Assembly (NCBI GenBank): GCA_009741485.1
Contig: VKON01003655.1
Span: forward strand, 391,099-455,098
Length of the DNA: 64,000 nt
DNA from: Malurus cyaneus samueli
Taxonomy: Eukaryota; Chordata; Aves; Passeriformes; Maluridae
Direction of reading: 5' to 3'
The translations under genes and the position numbers were made by a program. Of this stretch, positions 23,701 to 33,202 are shown piece after piece (position 1 is the stretch's first letter; every line of letters starts with the position of its first letter). The notes under the pieces were generated by a model. That model saw nothing but the letters and a program-made list of their open reading frames with translations, searched no databases and was not told the DNA's origin.

Positions 23701-24076
23701 TACTGATTTATTGCATCAAATTGTGTGGCCATTGAGGGGCTCAGGACATCACCTCTGGCTTGTTTTGATGCTTAATCACACTGAAGTTAGGCTCCTTCGG
23801 AGCCAAATGATGATTTTCCAGCGCTTTTCCAATCAAATCCTTTCATGCTCTGTTTCCCTTTTAAGTCTCCAGAAGGAAAACTGTGAAGTCTGGGCCAAAG
23901 TGGGGAGGCTGAACCAGGACATTGAGCAGGAGAAGAAGAAGTCTGGAGAGCTGGAGCAGAAGCTGATGAACATGGAGCGCTTGTGGGGTGACCTGGAGAA
24001 GAAAACCAAGTTGTTTGAGGAGGAGATAAAAAACTTAACTAAATCCACAAGTAAAACTGGTGCCAAAACCAACTAG
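5682..24076 (+). CDS. ARHGAP25: ARHGAP25, Rho GTPase-activating protein 25 (spliced, 11 coding exons)
   Basis: The coding exons are 5682-5742, 10386-10579, 12597-12684, 13066-13185, 15952-16159, 18574-18706, 19959-20032, 20607-20728, 22013-22206, 22707-23260 and 23866-24076. They total 1959 nt in one uninterrupted frame, giving 652 residues against about 645 in human. A PH domain (about residues 45-152) begins at [13 protein letters not shown] and ends in the EEWVKSIRR helix. A RhoGAP domain (about 157-350) carries the arginine finger R199 in EGIFRLPGQ and the conserved N311 and N319 of [13 protein letters not shown] serine/proline-rich linker and a C-terminal coiled coil (about 560-645) follow. 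Known family role: stimulates GTP hydrolysis by Rac, limiting actin remodelling and phagocytosis in leukocytes; the PH domain recruits it to membranes. All introns are GT-AG with matching phases. The start follows human, whose first exon encodes a closely similar peptide; M27 in exon 2 is an alternative start. No frameshift or missing catalytic residue is seen. Confidence 0.97.
9778..10385. repeat. C/T-rich minisatellite abutting ARHGAP25 exon 2
   Basis: About 600 bases made of imperfect GTCCCTCTCT-type decamers interspersed with CCCCACAGCAGTGT units. The motif CCCACAG occurs about ten times (AG ending at 9802, 9965, 10015, 10105, 10194, 10265, 10319, 10341, 10363 and 10385). The last one is the real acceptor of exon 2. 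The long open frames through it on both strands come from the low complexity. Confidence 0.9.
10386..10579 (+). CDS. ARHGAP25: ARHGAP25 coding exon 2 (PH domain start)
   Basis: Acceptor CCCCACAG at the end of the minisatellite, donor GTAGGG. Completes the split Ala codon, then RSRSVM, where M27 (ATG at 10403) is an in-frame alternative start, then the first PH strands with [10 protein letters not shown] and [11 protein letters not shown]. Confidence 0.97.
10617..11030 (+). mobile_element. CR1 LINE 3' end with ORF2 tail remnant, forward
   Basis: The longest CR1 copy in ARHGAP25, 37 bases after the exon 2 donor. It retains the terminal ORF2 region (GGCCTTCCAGTACCTGAAGG) followed by the usual 3' blocks to AACACAAACCATTCTGGAAC and CCATGATCC. 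Confidence 0.9.
12597..12684 (+). CDS. ARHGAP25: ARHGAP25 coding exon 3
   Basis: Acceptor TCCTAG, donor GTGAGC. Encodes the middle of the PH domain, starting [12 protein letters not shown] and ending GKFIFEIIP plus one base. Confidence 0.96.
13066..13185 (+). CDS. ARHGAP25: ARHGAP25 coding exon 4
   Basis: Acceptor TTTGCAG, donor GTAAAG. Encodes the end of the PH domain with the C-terminal helix ([18 protein letters not shown]), including the conserved Trp141. Confidence 0.97.
13652..13845. repeat. 20-bp minisatellite in ARHGAP25 intron 4
   Basis: About nine copies of a 20-21-base unit of the form CCCTGGATCCTCTCTTCCAG, with GGATCC or a variant starting at 13664, 13684, 13704, 13724, 13745, 13765, 13785, 13805 and 13826. 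Each unit ends in a pyrimidine run plus CAG, so it resembles a splice acceptor. Confidence 0.92.
14150..14415 (-). mobile_element. CR1 LINE 3' fragment, reverse
   Basis: Reverse complement of the CR1 3' region: GCACCCACAGCTTCTCTGGG, CACCCTGTGCCAAGGCCTCC, then the inverted ORF2-tail segment with CTTGTCCTGTCCCTCCAG and CTCTCCCAGCCTGTCC. It lacks the extreme 3' terminus. Lies in ARHGAP25 intron 4. Confidence 0.75.
15952..16159 (+). CDS. ARHGAP25: ARHGAP25 coding exon 5 (RhoGAP catalytic exon)
   Basis: Acceptor TTTCCCCAG, donor GTAACG. Encodes the start of the RhoGAP domain from VFGQRLAET through [18 protein letters not shown] to ERPSFD. It includes the catalytic arginine finger R199. Confidence 0.98.
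18574..18706 (+). CDS. ARHGAP25: ARHGAP25 coding exon 6
   Basis: Acceptor TATTGCAG, donor GTAGAG. Encodes the RhoGAP helix motif [19 protein letters not shown], typical of the GAP fold, and ends LEADESK in phase 0. Confidence 0.98.
19199..19340 (-). mobile_element. CR1 LINE 3' end, reverse
   Basis: Begins with the inverted CR1 terminus (ACAGAATCCCAGAGTGGTTG, GGAAGGGACCTTAAA, ATCCAGTTCCACCCC) and runs through GGCAGGGACACCTTCC to ACCTGGCCTTGAACACTTCC. Lies in ARHGAP25 intron 6. Confidence 0.85.
19678..19845 (-). mobile_element. CR1 LINE 3' end, different subfamily, reverse
   Basis: Inverted CR1-type 3' end with GAATCTCTGAGGTCGGATTAG, TAAGTCCAACCATCAGCAC, ACCACCACGGTCACCACTG and CCAGGGATGGGGACTCCACC. 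The wording differs from the copy 340 bases upstream, so it is a separate insertion from another CR1 subfamily. Confidence 0.8.
19959..20032 (+). CDS. ARHGAP25: ARHGAP25 coding exon 7
   Basis: Acceptor GCATTTAG, donor GTCAGT. Short RhoGAP exon encoding [20 protein letters not shown] and SYIC, then two bases of an Arg codon. Confidence 0.97.
20354..20419. repeat. 33-bp direct tandem duplication in ARHGAP25 intron 7
   Basis: Two adjacent, nearly identical 33-base copies starting at 20354 and 20387, each with ATTCCCTTCCTTTCTGATTT then GTTTTTAAGGG. The near identity suggests a recent event. Confidence 0.85.
20607..20728 (+). CDS. ARHGAP25: ARHGAP25 coding exon 8
   Basis: Acceptor TCTGGCAG, donor GTAAAA. 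Encodes [20 protein letters not shown] then [10 protein letters not shown], the conserved late RhoGAP motif with N311 and N319, and ends AIIMR. Confidence 0.98.
21238..21543 (-). mobile_element. Probable solo LTR of an endogenous retrovirus, reverse
   Basis: Read on the reverse strand, a compact promoter is followed at once by a polyadenylation signal, the hallmark of an LTR: GCCAAT (21393-21398), a TATA-like GATAAAAGG (21334-21342) and AATAAA (21315-21320). Possible termini TGT...ACA are at 21238 and 21543, but no clear target-site duplication was found, so the ends are approximate. No gag, pol or env sequence is present. It lies antisense in ARHGAP25 intron 8. A non-viral antisense promoter is the alternative. 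Confidence 0.5.
21700..21770 (-). mobile_element. CR1 LINE 3' terminal fragment, reverse
   Basis: Short inverted CR1 terminus: GTGGAATCACTAAGGCTGGA, AAAGACCTTTGATACCACC, AAGTCCAGCC. Confidence 0.7.
22013..22206 (+). CDS. ARHGAP25: ARHGAP25 coding exon 9
   Basis: Acceptor CCTCCAG, donor GTAAGG. Encodes the end of the RhoGAP domain ([19 protein letters not shown]) and the start of the proline-rich linker ([20 protein letters not shown]). Confidence 0.96.
22707..23260 (+). CDS. ARHGAP25: ARHGAP25 coding exon 10
   Basis: Acceptor GTTTTACAG, donor GTAACT. The largest coding exon, 554 nt. Encodes the Ser/Pro-rich, presumably disordered region with the conserved [12 protein letters not shown] and [12 protein letters not shown] patches, and the first heptads of the coiled coil ([20 protein letters not shown]). 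Confidence 0.96.
23335..23690. other. AT-rich segment in ARHGAP25 intron 10
   Basis: Composition changes abruptly from the GC-balanced surroundings to an AT-rich stretch with recurring ATTAT, TTATTA and TATAATA words. No ORF, CR1 or LTR landmarks are seen. Perhaps a decayed microsatellite or an old transposon. Confidence 0.5.
23866..24076 (+). CDS. ARHGAP25: ARHGAP25 coding exon 11 with stop codon
   Basis: Acceptor CCCTTTTAAG. Encodes the C-terminal coiled coil beginning [16 protein letters not shown] and ending KTGAKTN, with TAG at 24074-24076. The leucine/charged heptads match the family's C-terminal dimerisation region. Confidence 0.97.
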
Positions 24077-26660
24077 GAGGAGATGCTCAGCTTCGCACAG
24101 ACACAAAGTGCAGCTGCACGAATCCAAAGGAATTGCAGGTTCAGAGCCAGGGACTTGTATTTTCCAGTGCCCTGCTACTGCCCCACAAGCTAAGTGGGAG
24201 GAAGGAGATCAGAGCTTAGGGGCTGGTTTTTGCTCTGGACCAGGAAATTTCAAAAATACCTTTTAGCTTTTTTTGGTGTTTATTTCAACTCCTCTTTCAG
24301 CTGCTCAAGTTACCTGGAGAACAGGCCAGCACTTCCTGTTGCTCAGTCAGAATGTCTCACTCGGAAGATTGGGGTATGGATGCATGATGCCTTTACAAAA
24401 ACAAACCAGTGTCCCTCCTCCAGCTGCCTGTCTCCTGGCTGGAGATATCCACATGTAAAACACCCCTGAATTCTGGATCTGGGCAGGTAGAAGAGCCCCA
24501 GTCTGGGGTAGCACAGCCCATGAGCAGTGCCTGCACTGTGGAGGTGCTCACATCAGTCACAGCTGCTCAGTGCTCTTGTGTGGCAAGACAAGCCCAGCAG
24601 GCTCTGCCATCTCCTGCAGCATCTCCTGCTGTGCTGTGCCAGCCATCCCTGCCATTGCTCCAGGCACAGGAGCCCAGGATCACACAAACCTTCTCAGTTC
24701 TGTGGTCGTTGCGTTGTTTTAAGCCACTGCTCCCTACAGCCACGTGTTCCTAAATCCAGCACAGCTGACAAACTTGGGGAGCACTTTCACACATTTCTAC
24801 TTGGAGCTCTTTGTGCACAGGGAGCCCATCAGCAACTTTCCGAGAAAGTTCTGCATTTTCTGTGATGGTCAGACTTCAAAGGATGACAAATTTGGACTTA
24901 TTGACCACCCCTGCTTTGGTGTTTCATTATTTCTGAAGTGCCCACAGGATTTCCTCAGCCAGCTTGTGGAAACCTGGGTTTGCACCCCATGAGGATGTCA
25001 GCTCTCTCCCCATCACTTGCTGCCATCAGTGTAGAGACCACATGGACACAAAGGTGTCCCTGTGGCTATTTGTGACCTTTCTGCTTGTCCTCCACCCCTG
25101 CCAGAGAGTCGTCCTTCCAGCAGTACCACGGTGGTAATCCACTTCTTTTGATGCCTGATCTGGCTACCTAAAACAGAGGCCAGACAAAATTCAGATAATC
25201 AAAAGCAGTTCTGTTTATTTCAGGGCCTTCAGGGCCATTGAGGGCAGTCCCAGCCCAGCCAGGGGCTGCACCCACAATGGACCATGGCTCACGGGTTTTT
25301 CACCCTTTCTCACTTTTGTCCATTTGCACATTGGGGCTGAATCCTCCAATTGCAGCTGCAGCCAATGCAGTCATTGACTCCAAGTTGCCTCCCCCAATTC
25401 TCTGTTGTTTCCATCTCTTGGGGCCTGGCCCAGGGAGGTGTCCTTGAGTTTGGGGCTGCAGAGGAATTGTTTTGTGTAAAACATGGGAGAATAGAAGCTC
25501 AGCACTCTAAGTCTAGAGTTATACATTAAGAATTGCAGGAATTGCAGGATTACAGATACAAGAGAAATATAGAAGCTAAATCCTAAGGCATCTCCTGACA
25601 CACTCAGATAAAGAGGTTCCAAAGTGTCTGCCACCATTTCACAGCAACTGCTGCCATTCACAGTTATTTTCTATGATTTCAGATGTCCTTTACAGAGCTG
25701 CTCCAGTGTTTATTTAAATTTTTACCTTTGCAAGAAGCTCACCACTAATCTGAGTGTGAGGCTCAGGAGTCATTAGAGGGAAACTTCTCCATCGGGTTTA
25801 GGAGCAACATCATGAACATCTGGGTTGGAAATGTCACGAGCTCCTTTCTGCAAAGATCAAAAGTGTGAAGAGGCCAATAATTCCTTCACAACAGACTGTA
25901 ATGACGTGCAAAGGCTTGGCTGAGGCTCAGAAATCTCCACCATTAGGACAAGTGCACGTTATTTTAGTATAAACTGCGCATTCCTCTGCTTCCGCTCAGA
26001 TAGGCAAAACAGCCCCATGGCTGCTGAGGATCAGAGGGACTCCTTTGAAGATATTCCACCCTTTAACATCTGCAAGGCTTATAGAGGTCATCTCTGAAAG
26101 AGAGACTTTCCAGCAGAGGTCAGGTGGGCTGGAAGTTCCTGAGAGCCTGGAGGGAGGAGCAGCCTCAGAGTGCAGCACGGGCACCTTGTGAGCTGGTGTT
26201 GTCCTTGGGTGCTGTTAGATAATGAGTGAGTTTTTTCCAGAGACAGAAAACCATGAATTACCCATACCAGACCTGTGAACTGCACTCTTTTCATCCCTGA
26301 GGGGGTGGGTGTCCTCTCTGCTTAGCCCAGAGCCTCACCTGAACACAGGCACTGCTTGAAGCTTGTTCTAGATCTTCTGCACTTTCTATTGGAGACATCA
26401 CAACATGAGATTTCTGAAAACTGATTGATGCCCAGCCTACATTTCCTTTCTCTCTCTATTTATGCAGCCAGGAGCTTTTTGGAGTGGAAGCAGCAGAGAA
26501 TTTCTCCTGTTCCTGGAGCAGGGGTTGCTGCAAGGGACATTATAAACTCTGCGGGGTTTGGTGGCTCTTCAGCCCAGCAGTTTTGGGCATTGACTCTGGA
26601 TTCCCTGGAGAGTGTGAATCTACTCCTGTCATAAAACCACAACAGACAATAAAGCAAGAG
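24077..26660 (+). other. ARHGAP25: Presumed ARHGAP25 3' UTR and downstream flank
   Basis: No coding exon is recognised after the stop codon. The first forward AATAAA I find is at 26648, with another at 26995, so the 3' UTR could be about 2.6 kb. A non-canonical nearer signal cannot be excluded. Confidence 0.4.
26648..26653 (+). promoter_or_regulatory. ARHGAP25: Candidate ARHGAP25 poly(A) signal
   Basis: First canonical AATAAA downstream of the ARHGAP25 stop codon on the forward strand. Assignment rests only on position. Confidence 0.35.
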
Positions 26661-28029
26661 CCTTTCCAGACCTGTCCTGTAGGCTTTTGGGAACCTCTGA
26701 AAAGGGATTTTTCACCCCTTAACCCTCCTACTGCAGTGTGAGGACACAAAAGCTTTACCAAGGTGATAACGGGGGGATCACACAGAGGATTTTCCTCTCC
26801 CTTTAAATGTGATAGGGCTTTCCAAATTAAAGCAACTGAACCACAGATCCCAATGCATCTAAAACTGTTAAATGATGTAGTGTGGATGAAAGTAGATGAA
26901 AGTAAGATATCTTTTAGTCCATCCTTTTAGTCACCTCACTGCATTCTTTGTGTTAGAGCAGAAACTCTGTTTTGCTCTTCTCAGACATTTACTGAATAAA
27001 TTAATTTAGGAATTCACTCCATTGTATCCAAGGGTTTGGTGCACACGAGAGGCAAGAAAATAAAATTATCACTCCCACATTATTGTGTTTGGATCCCAAG
27101 CCAGTCACGCTTATTCTAACTTATCCCCTCATATTTATCAAAGATGCATTTTTGGCATGATAGGAGCTTTCCTTTTTTAGCTTGGCCACTGCACAAAGGA
27201 GCACGTTGGGAGGCGAGGTGGACGTGCGGGAAGTGTCCAGCCATGGCTGAGGAAGCTTTGTCCAAACCCCAGGAGCAGTGAGAACATGTTGTTCCCCCCA
27301 GCAATTCCAGAGTGATGCAGTCTGTCCTTCCTTTACGTGGGTGCTGAAAGATACCCCCAAACCAGGCTGCTTTAAGGAGTAAACACTGCCCAATTGGGTG
27401 TATGAGCAACTGTTCACCTAGGTGGGGAGAAAAAAGTGTCCCAAACACTGAGAACAGTCCCACTGTCCCACTTTCCCTGGGTTTTCCTGCCACCTTGCTG
27501 CAGCACGGGGATCTACGAAGCCACATTGTCAAACTGGTCTGCAGGAAAAATAACCTGGAAAAGAGAAGTGTCCTGATAATGCCAGGGAACATGTGGGCAG
27601 GTGGAAACAGCCAGGGTACCAGGGGTGAGAGTTGTCCAAATAAGCTCTTCCTTGGAGAAAATCCTCATCCATTGCAGCCCCAAACCCTGCAAGTTTAGGA
27701 ATTGTGAGTTGTTCAAGCAGGTAAATGCCCCAAGTGCTGGCGTGGTGAACATGGCACTGAGACTCCAGCTGGGACAGCAGCTTCCTTGGAGAATTCCCAT
27801 TGCTGGAATTGCCTGCAGGAGGGTCCCCAGCAGGGTCACCCTTGGAGCAGGAGTTCATCCTTTCCTCTGCTGGAGTTTTCTCAGCAGGTAATTCCTATAA
27901 ACAGGAGTACCCAGCTGTTAATGGGGCATTGGGTTTCCTAAGAAGTATGGTTTATAACTTCAGCCAAGTACAGAGTCAGGAATTTGGGAGTGATTTTCCT
28001 GGCTGTGTGGTAGAGCAGAGACCTCAGTG

Positions 28030-28290
28030 GTGCTGCCACTGCGGGACTCCAGGGTGTGCTCAACCTTTAGGAAACACCAGAGAATTCACCAAGGTGAAAA
28101 GTCTACTGAGCAGCCAGTCTGGGGACAAAGAAATACCCTGTTTTCTCCTGAGCCCATCATGGGAAGAAGCTTCACAAAAAGCTTTCCTGTCCCTAAGGTC
28201 TCCCTGCACCCCCTGCATGGCCGAGGGCACCGATGCTCCCGGAGCTGTCAGCGGCCGCTGGAGGGGCTCGTGAAAATTTGTTTTATCACG
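28030..28290 (+). pseudogene. Decayed C2H2 zinc-finger fragment
   Basis: The forward frame at 28075-28101 reads HQRIHQGEK, differing by one residue from the classic C2H2 linker HQRIHTGEK, and is preceded by CSTFRK. About 18 codons later GRSFTKSF, then HPLH, resembles the core of a second finger (GKSFxxS...HxxxH) that has lost its cysteines. Upstream, TGCCACTGCGGG may be the cysteine pair of the first finger in a shifted frame. No complete finger or start remains, so this would be a dead fragment of a zinc-finger gene or retrocopy. Chance similarity is possible but unlikely for the linker. Confidence 0.45.
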
Positions 28291-29378
28291 CGTAAAAACA
28301 CGATGTGATATTTCAGCCCTCTTCACACAATGTCCCGATAACAGGGGCTGGGAACAGGGGAACGTTCCTGTAATCTCAGCTGGCCCCAGCGTCTGCTGCA
28401 TCCAGGGAGAGATTTCCAAATGAGCACATTCCCCCCAGCCAGGGGGGCAGGGGTTTGACCTCTCATCAATGAAATGAGGGCAATCTTGGCTTGGCACCTG
28501 CGTTCTGAGCATGTGAGAGGTAAATCTTTCCTTCCCCGGCAGTGTTGCCGTGTTTCCTTCCTCGTCTCCCTGATAAAGGCTGGCTCAGGCTGCCATCCAG
28601 CCAGAGAGGCTCCCCTTGAGCTCCATGTGCTCTGCATGAGATTCACACTCAATCCCTAAGGCCAGTGGGGGTTTTGAGTCTTTTCAATGACACCTTTACC
28701 CTGTGTGTCCCTTCCTGGAGCTCCGGGGATGGATTTTTGAAAGCTGTCAAATGTTCCTTTCACATGCATCCACATATCTGATGCCACTAAACTCTGGTGC
28801 TCATTTGAAGTGCTGAGCTCTATGGAAATGCCTTTCCAAAAGGAGTCAGGAGGTCAGCCAAGCACCCCAAGGACAGTTGTTCCCAACACAACAGCTACAG
28901 ACAGTGCTGAGGAGTGAAAGGTCAACATGTCCACTGGAAACGGGAGTGCTCTCACACGCTGGGTTTCCATCTCCACTGGGGGAGTGGGAACATGTGGGTT
29001 GCTTGCTGTATTCCTCCTATCCAGTGTAAAGAAAGTTCTGCAAAGTGTGAAATGGGGAGAAATCACTTTTACAGCTTGCAGAAAACAAGGGGTACGTGTT
29101 TAGAAACCCATTATCTCCACAAAGCTGGATCTTTCATCTTGCTGGCAGCGGGACGGCGTTGGCATAGGGTCAGGAACAGCACAGGAAGGTTTGGAAAAGC
29201 AGCAGCAGATTAAATTGCTGTCATCCACCCTGACCCGTTCCTGCTCACTCAGACCTCCAGCCCCACTGATGATGGCAAGAAAGCTGGCTTTTAAAAATAA
29301 AATTGCAGCAGAGCCTTTGTGCTGTTTGTCAGCTGTTGAGAAATCACAGACAGGGAGAGCAGCTGGGGTGAAGCTCCC

Positions 29379-29464
29379 TCCCATCCCATCCCATCCCATC
29401 CCATCCCATCCATCCCCCCATCTCCCATCCCATCTCCCATCCCATCCCATCCCATCCCATTCCC
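29379..29464. repeat. (CCCAT)n microsatellite
   Basis: Pentanucleotide CCCAT tract of about 85 bases interrupted by CCATCC, CCCCCATCT and CTCCCAT variants. Confidence 0.95.
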
Positions 29465-30980
29465 AGAACTTTGGCCTGGTTTGCACCCACAGAGGTGCTC
29501 ATCTCTCTGGGACAGGGCTCAGATGCTCAGACTGTTCTTTGTTCCCCTGATTGATTTCCCCATCCTCAGCATGGGAGCGAGGGAGCGTTTGGCCCACGTG
29601 GTTCTGCATCAGGATCCTGCAACCTGCAGTGCCTGGTACAGGCAGAGTTTGCACCTGAGTGCTCAGCTCAAACCAAACTGATACAATTGTCTATCCCAGG
29701 AAAGGCCAGGCCATTGAGGTCACAGATTTTTGCTTTTCCAAAAGGTACAGAAGTAATGGAGCCTTTGAAAATGTTTGCAGGGCACATACGAAGCAGAGCC
29801 AGACCAAGACTTGGGGGTCCTGAATTCCAACCTGGAGTAAAAATATTTGTGCCAATAATTTGATCACCAGGCTTGACCCTTCCTTTTAGTGACTTTGGGC
29901 TGAAGGTTTGAGGCAGAAGCATTGCCAGCATGGGTGCCCACAATGAAGACACTGGTTCATTCCCTAGGAAGGAGGATGCAAAAGCAGGATGGTTATTGAC
30001 AGGACACCAGCTGGAAGTGGGTAGAGAGGTGCAATTCTTCATTCACAGAGGTTTTATTGTGTCCCAGTGGCTCCCAGTCCCTCAAAAGCTGCTGTGTTCC
30101 ATGGTCCCACTGCAGCGTGTGGCAGAGCCTGGCTCTGTGGAAGGAGGGACTCGTCTCCCCTGCAGTCAGAGCAGAGGTTAATGCAGCTCTGGGGAGCTGG
30201 CTGAGCCCTTGTCTAAATACTCTGCCTGCCCTGGAGCTCATTAGTGCTGCAGGCAGTGCCCTGAGCAGGGTCAGGGCTGGTGTGGGGCAGTCCCACCAGG
30301 AAGGACACCAACACCCCAGCAAGCATGGGCTGCTCTGCTCCCCTGCCATTAACTCCCTGCCTGGGGCACTGGGCTGAACTCCAGCACACTAATTAGGGCC
30401 CACAGAGGAAGCACAAGACACACAATCAATACTATTGGGCCAAATTTGCAGCTGGTGTAAGTTGCTGATGGGCAGAGGAGTGGGAAAGAACAAGAAATGA
30501 CGGGAGCTGGAGAAATCCCAAGAGAAAAGGAAGGACCTCAGCAAGGAAAGCGAGTGTGGATGAAAGCAGATTGCTTTCCTGGCCAGAATAACTTCAGAAT
30601 TGGTACAAAGCTCCAAGGAAGGTTTAGGATAGCAGGTTGCATTTGCACTTTGTTGCTATTTTGTGTCTGTCTCAGCAGCAACCAACTGCTGTAAATCAAA
30701 ATTGAATCACTTCAACCATTTTCAACATCTGCATCAGCCTCTGGATTTTCAAACAATGTGGGATCACATTCCTGTGGATCCCTGTGGATCCTGAATCCCA
30801 TGGGAGATTCAGTGCAGAGCAGGTGAGGAGCACAGTGAGCAGGAACTGGAGGCCACAACTCCCAGAGTCTGTGGAAATGGTAACAGGGCTCATTGTTCCT
30901 ACTGTGCATTTGCTCTGCTTCCTGTTCAGCTGCATCAGGTGTCAACCTGGAGGCTTCTCTGGGTTGAGCTGAGCATCTAA

Positions 30981-31215
30981 AATCAGGGAATCATGGAATG
31001 GTTTGCATTGGGAGGGACCTAAAAGTCCTTCCAGTGCCACCCCTGCCGTGGACAGGGACACTTCCCACTGTCCCAGGTGCTCCCAGCCCCAATGTCCAAC
31101 CTGGCCTTGGACACTTCCAGGGATCCAGGGGCAGCCACAGCTTTTCTGGGCATCCTGTGCCAGGGCCTCCCCACCCTCACAGGGAACAATTCCTTCCATA
31201 AATCTAACCTAAATT
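30981..31215 (-). mobile_element. CR1 LINE 3' end, reverse
   Basis: Inverted CR1 terminus (GGGAATCATGGAATGGTTTG, GGAGGGACCTAAAAG), then GACAGGGACACTTCCCACTG, TGGCCTTGGACACTTCCAGG and CACCCTCACAGGGAA. Confidence 0.88.
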
Positions 31216-32556
31216 TGTTAAACCTAAATTTATTTTGACCTAAATTATATAAATACCCTAAAATTTGGCTATGATAAAAGCAATCAGAGCTTGATCATCA
31301 TTGCAGTTTTGCTCTCTGACTCTCCCAAAACTTTGCATCTCCACTCTGCCCGATTAGCCAGCAGTGACAGCTCAGGAAATGGATTCCACCAAATCTCACA
31401 ACAACTGATGTGAACTGCTCTAATCTCTGGCAGATAAGGAGTTGCTACAGCAAAGCCAACATAAACCTGAGCACTCTGGCAGGCTGGGCTGTTGTTTAGC
31501 TGCTGTTGCTAGTCAGCTACTGTACCCGATTGCAGAGACCACCCTGCCCTTAAACCTTCTCACTTAACTCGACACATACATTTTCAACACCATGTGAAGC
31601 TCCCAGCCTGGACAGGCTCAGTCACACAGAGCTGAAGGACATTGTCTGGGGATCTCTAATGCTGCATCCCTCCTCCTAAAGTCACCACAGGCACAACTGG
31701 TGAGAAATTGTTACATTAATATTGAATTAATGGCATTGCAGCTGCCCAACTAAAATAAAACCCAGTGTCTTGTCTTTGTTGGTCATCACAGCAAACATAA
31801 TATTTGGAGATAGGGAGCAACCCAAGGCCTTCCTGTGCAGGAAGCGTGCCTCTGTGTCATGGAAATAATTCCTTTCATATAATTTCCTTTATTGTATCCA
31901 CGTTGATTGCTTTTATCACTCATGTTTCCTGTCTTTACCTAAAAAATACAGTCAAGAGTCCTGCTAAGCCCTTGATATGCTGAGCAGGAGCGGGATCAAT
32001 TTGTGTTGGGAACAGAACCACCCTGAATGGGCACCAACAGCATAAACCAAGCAAAGTTCCCATTCCCAACACAAATTCTTTTGCCCTGAACTGGGTATGT
32101 TGCAGAGTGTTTTGCAGTATATTTTGCAGTACAGATGTTAGCAAAACTCTTCTCTATTTTCTGGCATTATCTGCTCGAAGAAGTAACTCAGTTTTCTGGA
32201 AGAATGCAGCCATCAATGGAGTGTGGTGTGCTGGAGCTGGAAGTAGAATTTTTTCCTGCTAAGCATGAGCTTAAATTCTGCTCTTCCAAACATCTGAAGT
32301 GACTCCCCGAGAGGCTGGAGGGTAAACTGGGATTTCTTAAGTTGCATCTTGAAGGGAAATACCCTCAGTTGCTGCAACAGGAGCCCAGGGAGAAACAGGG
32401 AGAGCTGGACGTCCTTGCACTTTTCATTTTCTTGATGGTGTCAAAAAGTGGATTTTTCTTTCTGCTTTTATCTGGGGAAAGAAGGAATCATTCCAATGGC
32501 TGCTCCTTCCCCTGCAGTTTCCCAGCAAGCTGCTCCTGGGGAGGCACAGAGATGTG

Positions 32557-32603
32557 ACAGGGACAGACAGGGACAGACAGGGACAGACAGGGACAGACAG
32601 GGA
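32557..32603. repeat. 10-bp tandem repeat (GGGACAGACA)n
   Basis: Four perfect 10-base units and partial flanks. Confidence 0.92.
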
Positions 32604-32984
32604 TGTGCCTCAAGAGCCGTCCCAGGGGAGCAGCATTGGAGCTGTGGCCAAACCACACAGACACAGCTTGAGAGGGAGAGGAGTGAGGGATGGAGGAGAG
32701 CAGGGCAGGGGCAAAAAAGAGCAAGACAAGATGCCCAGCAACAGATTGGTTCCCAAAATGTGCCTGGTGCTCTGAGGTCATTCCTGTGGTGGGATGTGCA
32801 AATGAGGCGATGAATCTTGACTAAAAGGGAAATCCCTGGATTTGTGGTTTATAGATAGAGTTTGCATTTTTAATAAATGTCTCTACTTCAGTGAGCTTTT
32901 AATACAAAACTTGGCTTTTTCTTCTTACTAAGATGCTTTTAAGAAAGCTGAAATATCTTTCTAATATTCTGAATGTTTCTCTAG

Positions 32985-33202
32985 AAATTAGGAAGAAATT
33001 TCTCTTTGTGAGGGTGGGGAAGCCCTGGCACAGGGTGCCCAGAGAAGCTGCCCCTGTATCCCTGGCAGTGTCCCAGGCCAGGCTGGACAGGGCTTGGAGC
33101 AGCCTGGGACAGTGGGAGGTGTCCCTGCCCATGGCAGGGGTGGCACTGGGTGGGCTTTAAGGTCACTTGCAACCCAAATTATGCTGGGATTCTGTGGTTC
33201 CA
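32985..33202 (+). mobile_element. CR1 LINE 3' end, forward
   Basis: AGGAAGAAATTTCTCTTTGTG, GGTGGGGAAGCCCTGGCACA, GCCAGGCTGGACAGGGCTTG, GGTGTCCCTGCCCATGGCAG, then CAACCCAAATTATGCTGGGA and GATTCTGTGG: a 5'-truncated CR1 with its 3' terminus. Confidence 0.88.
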
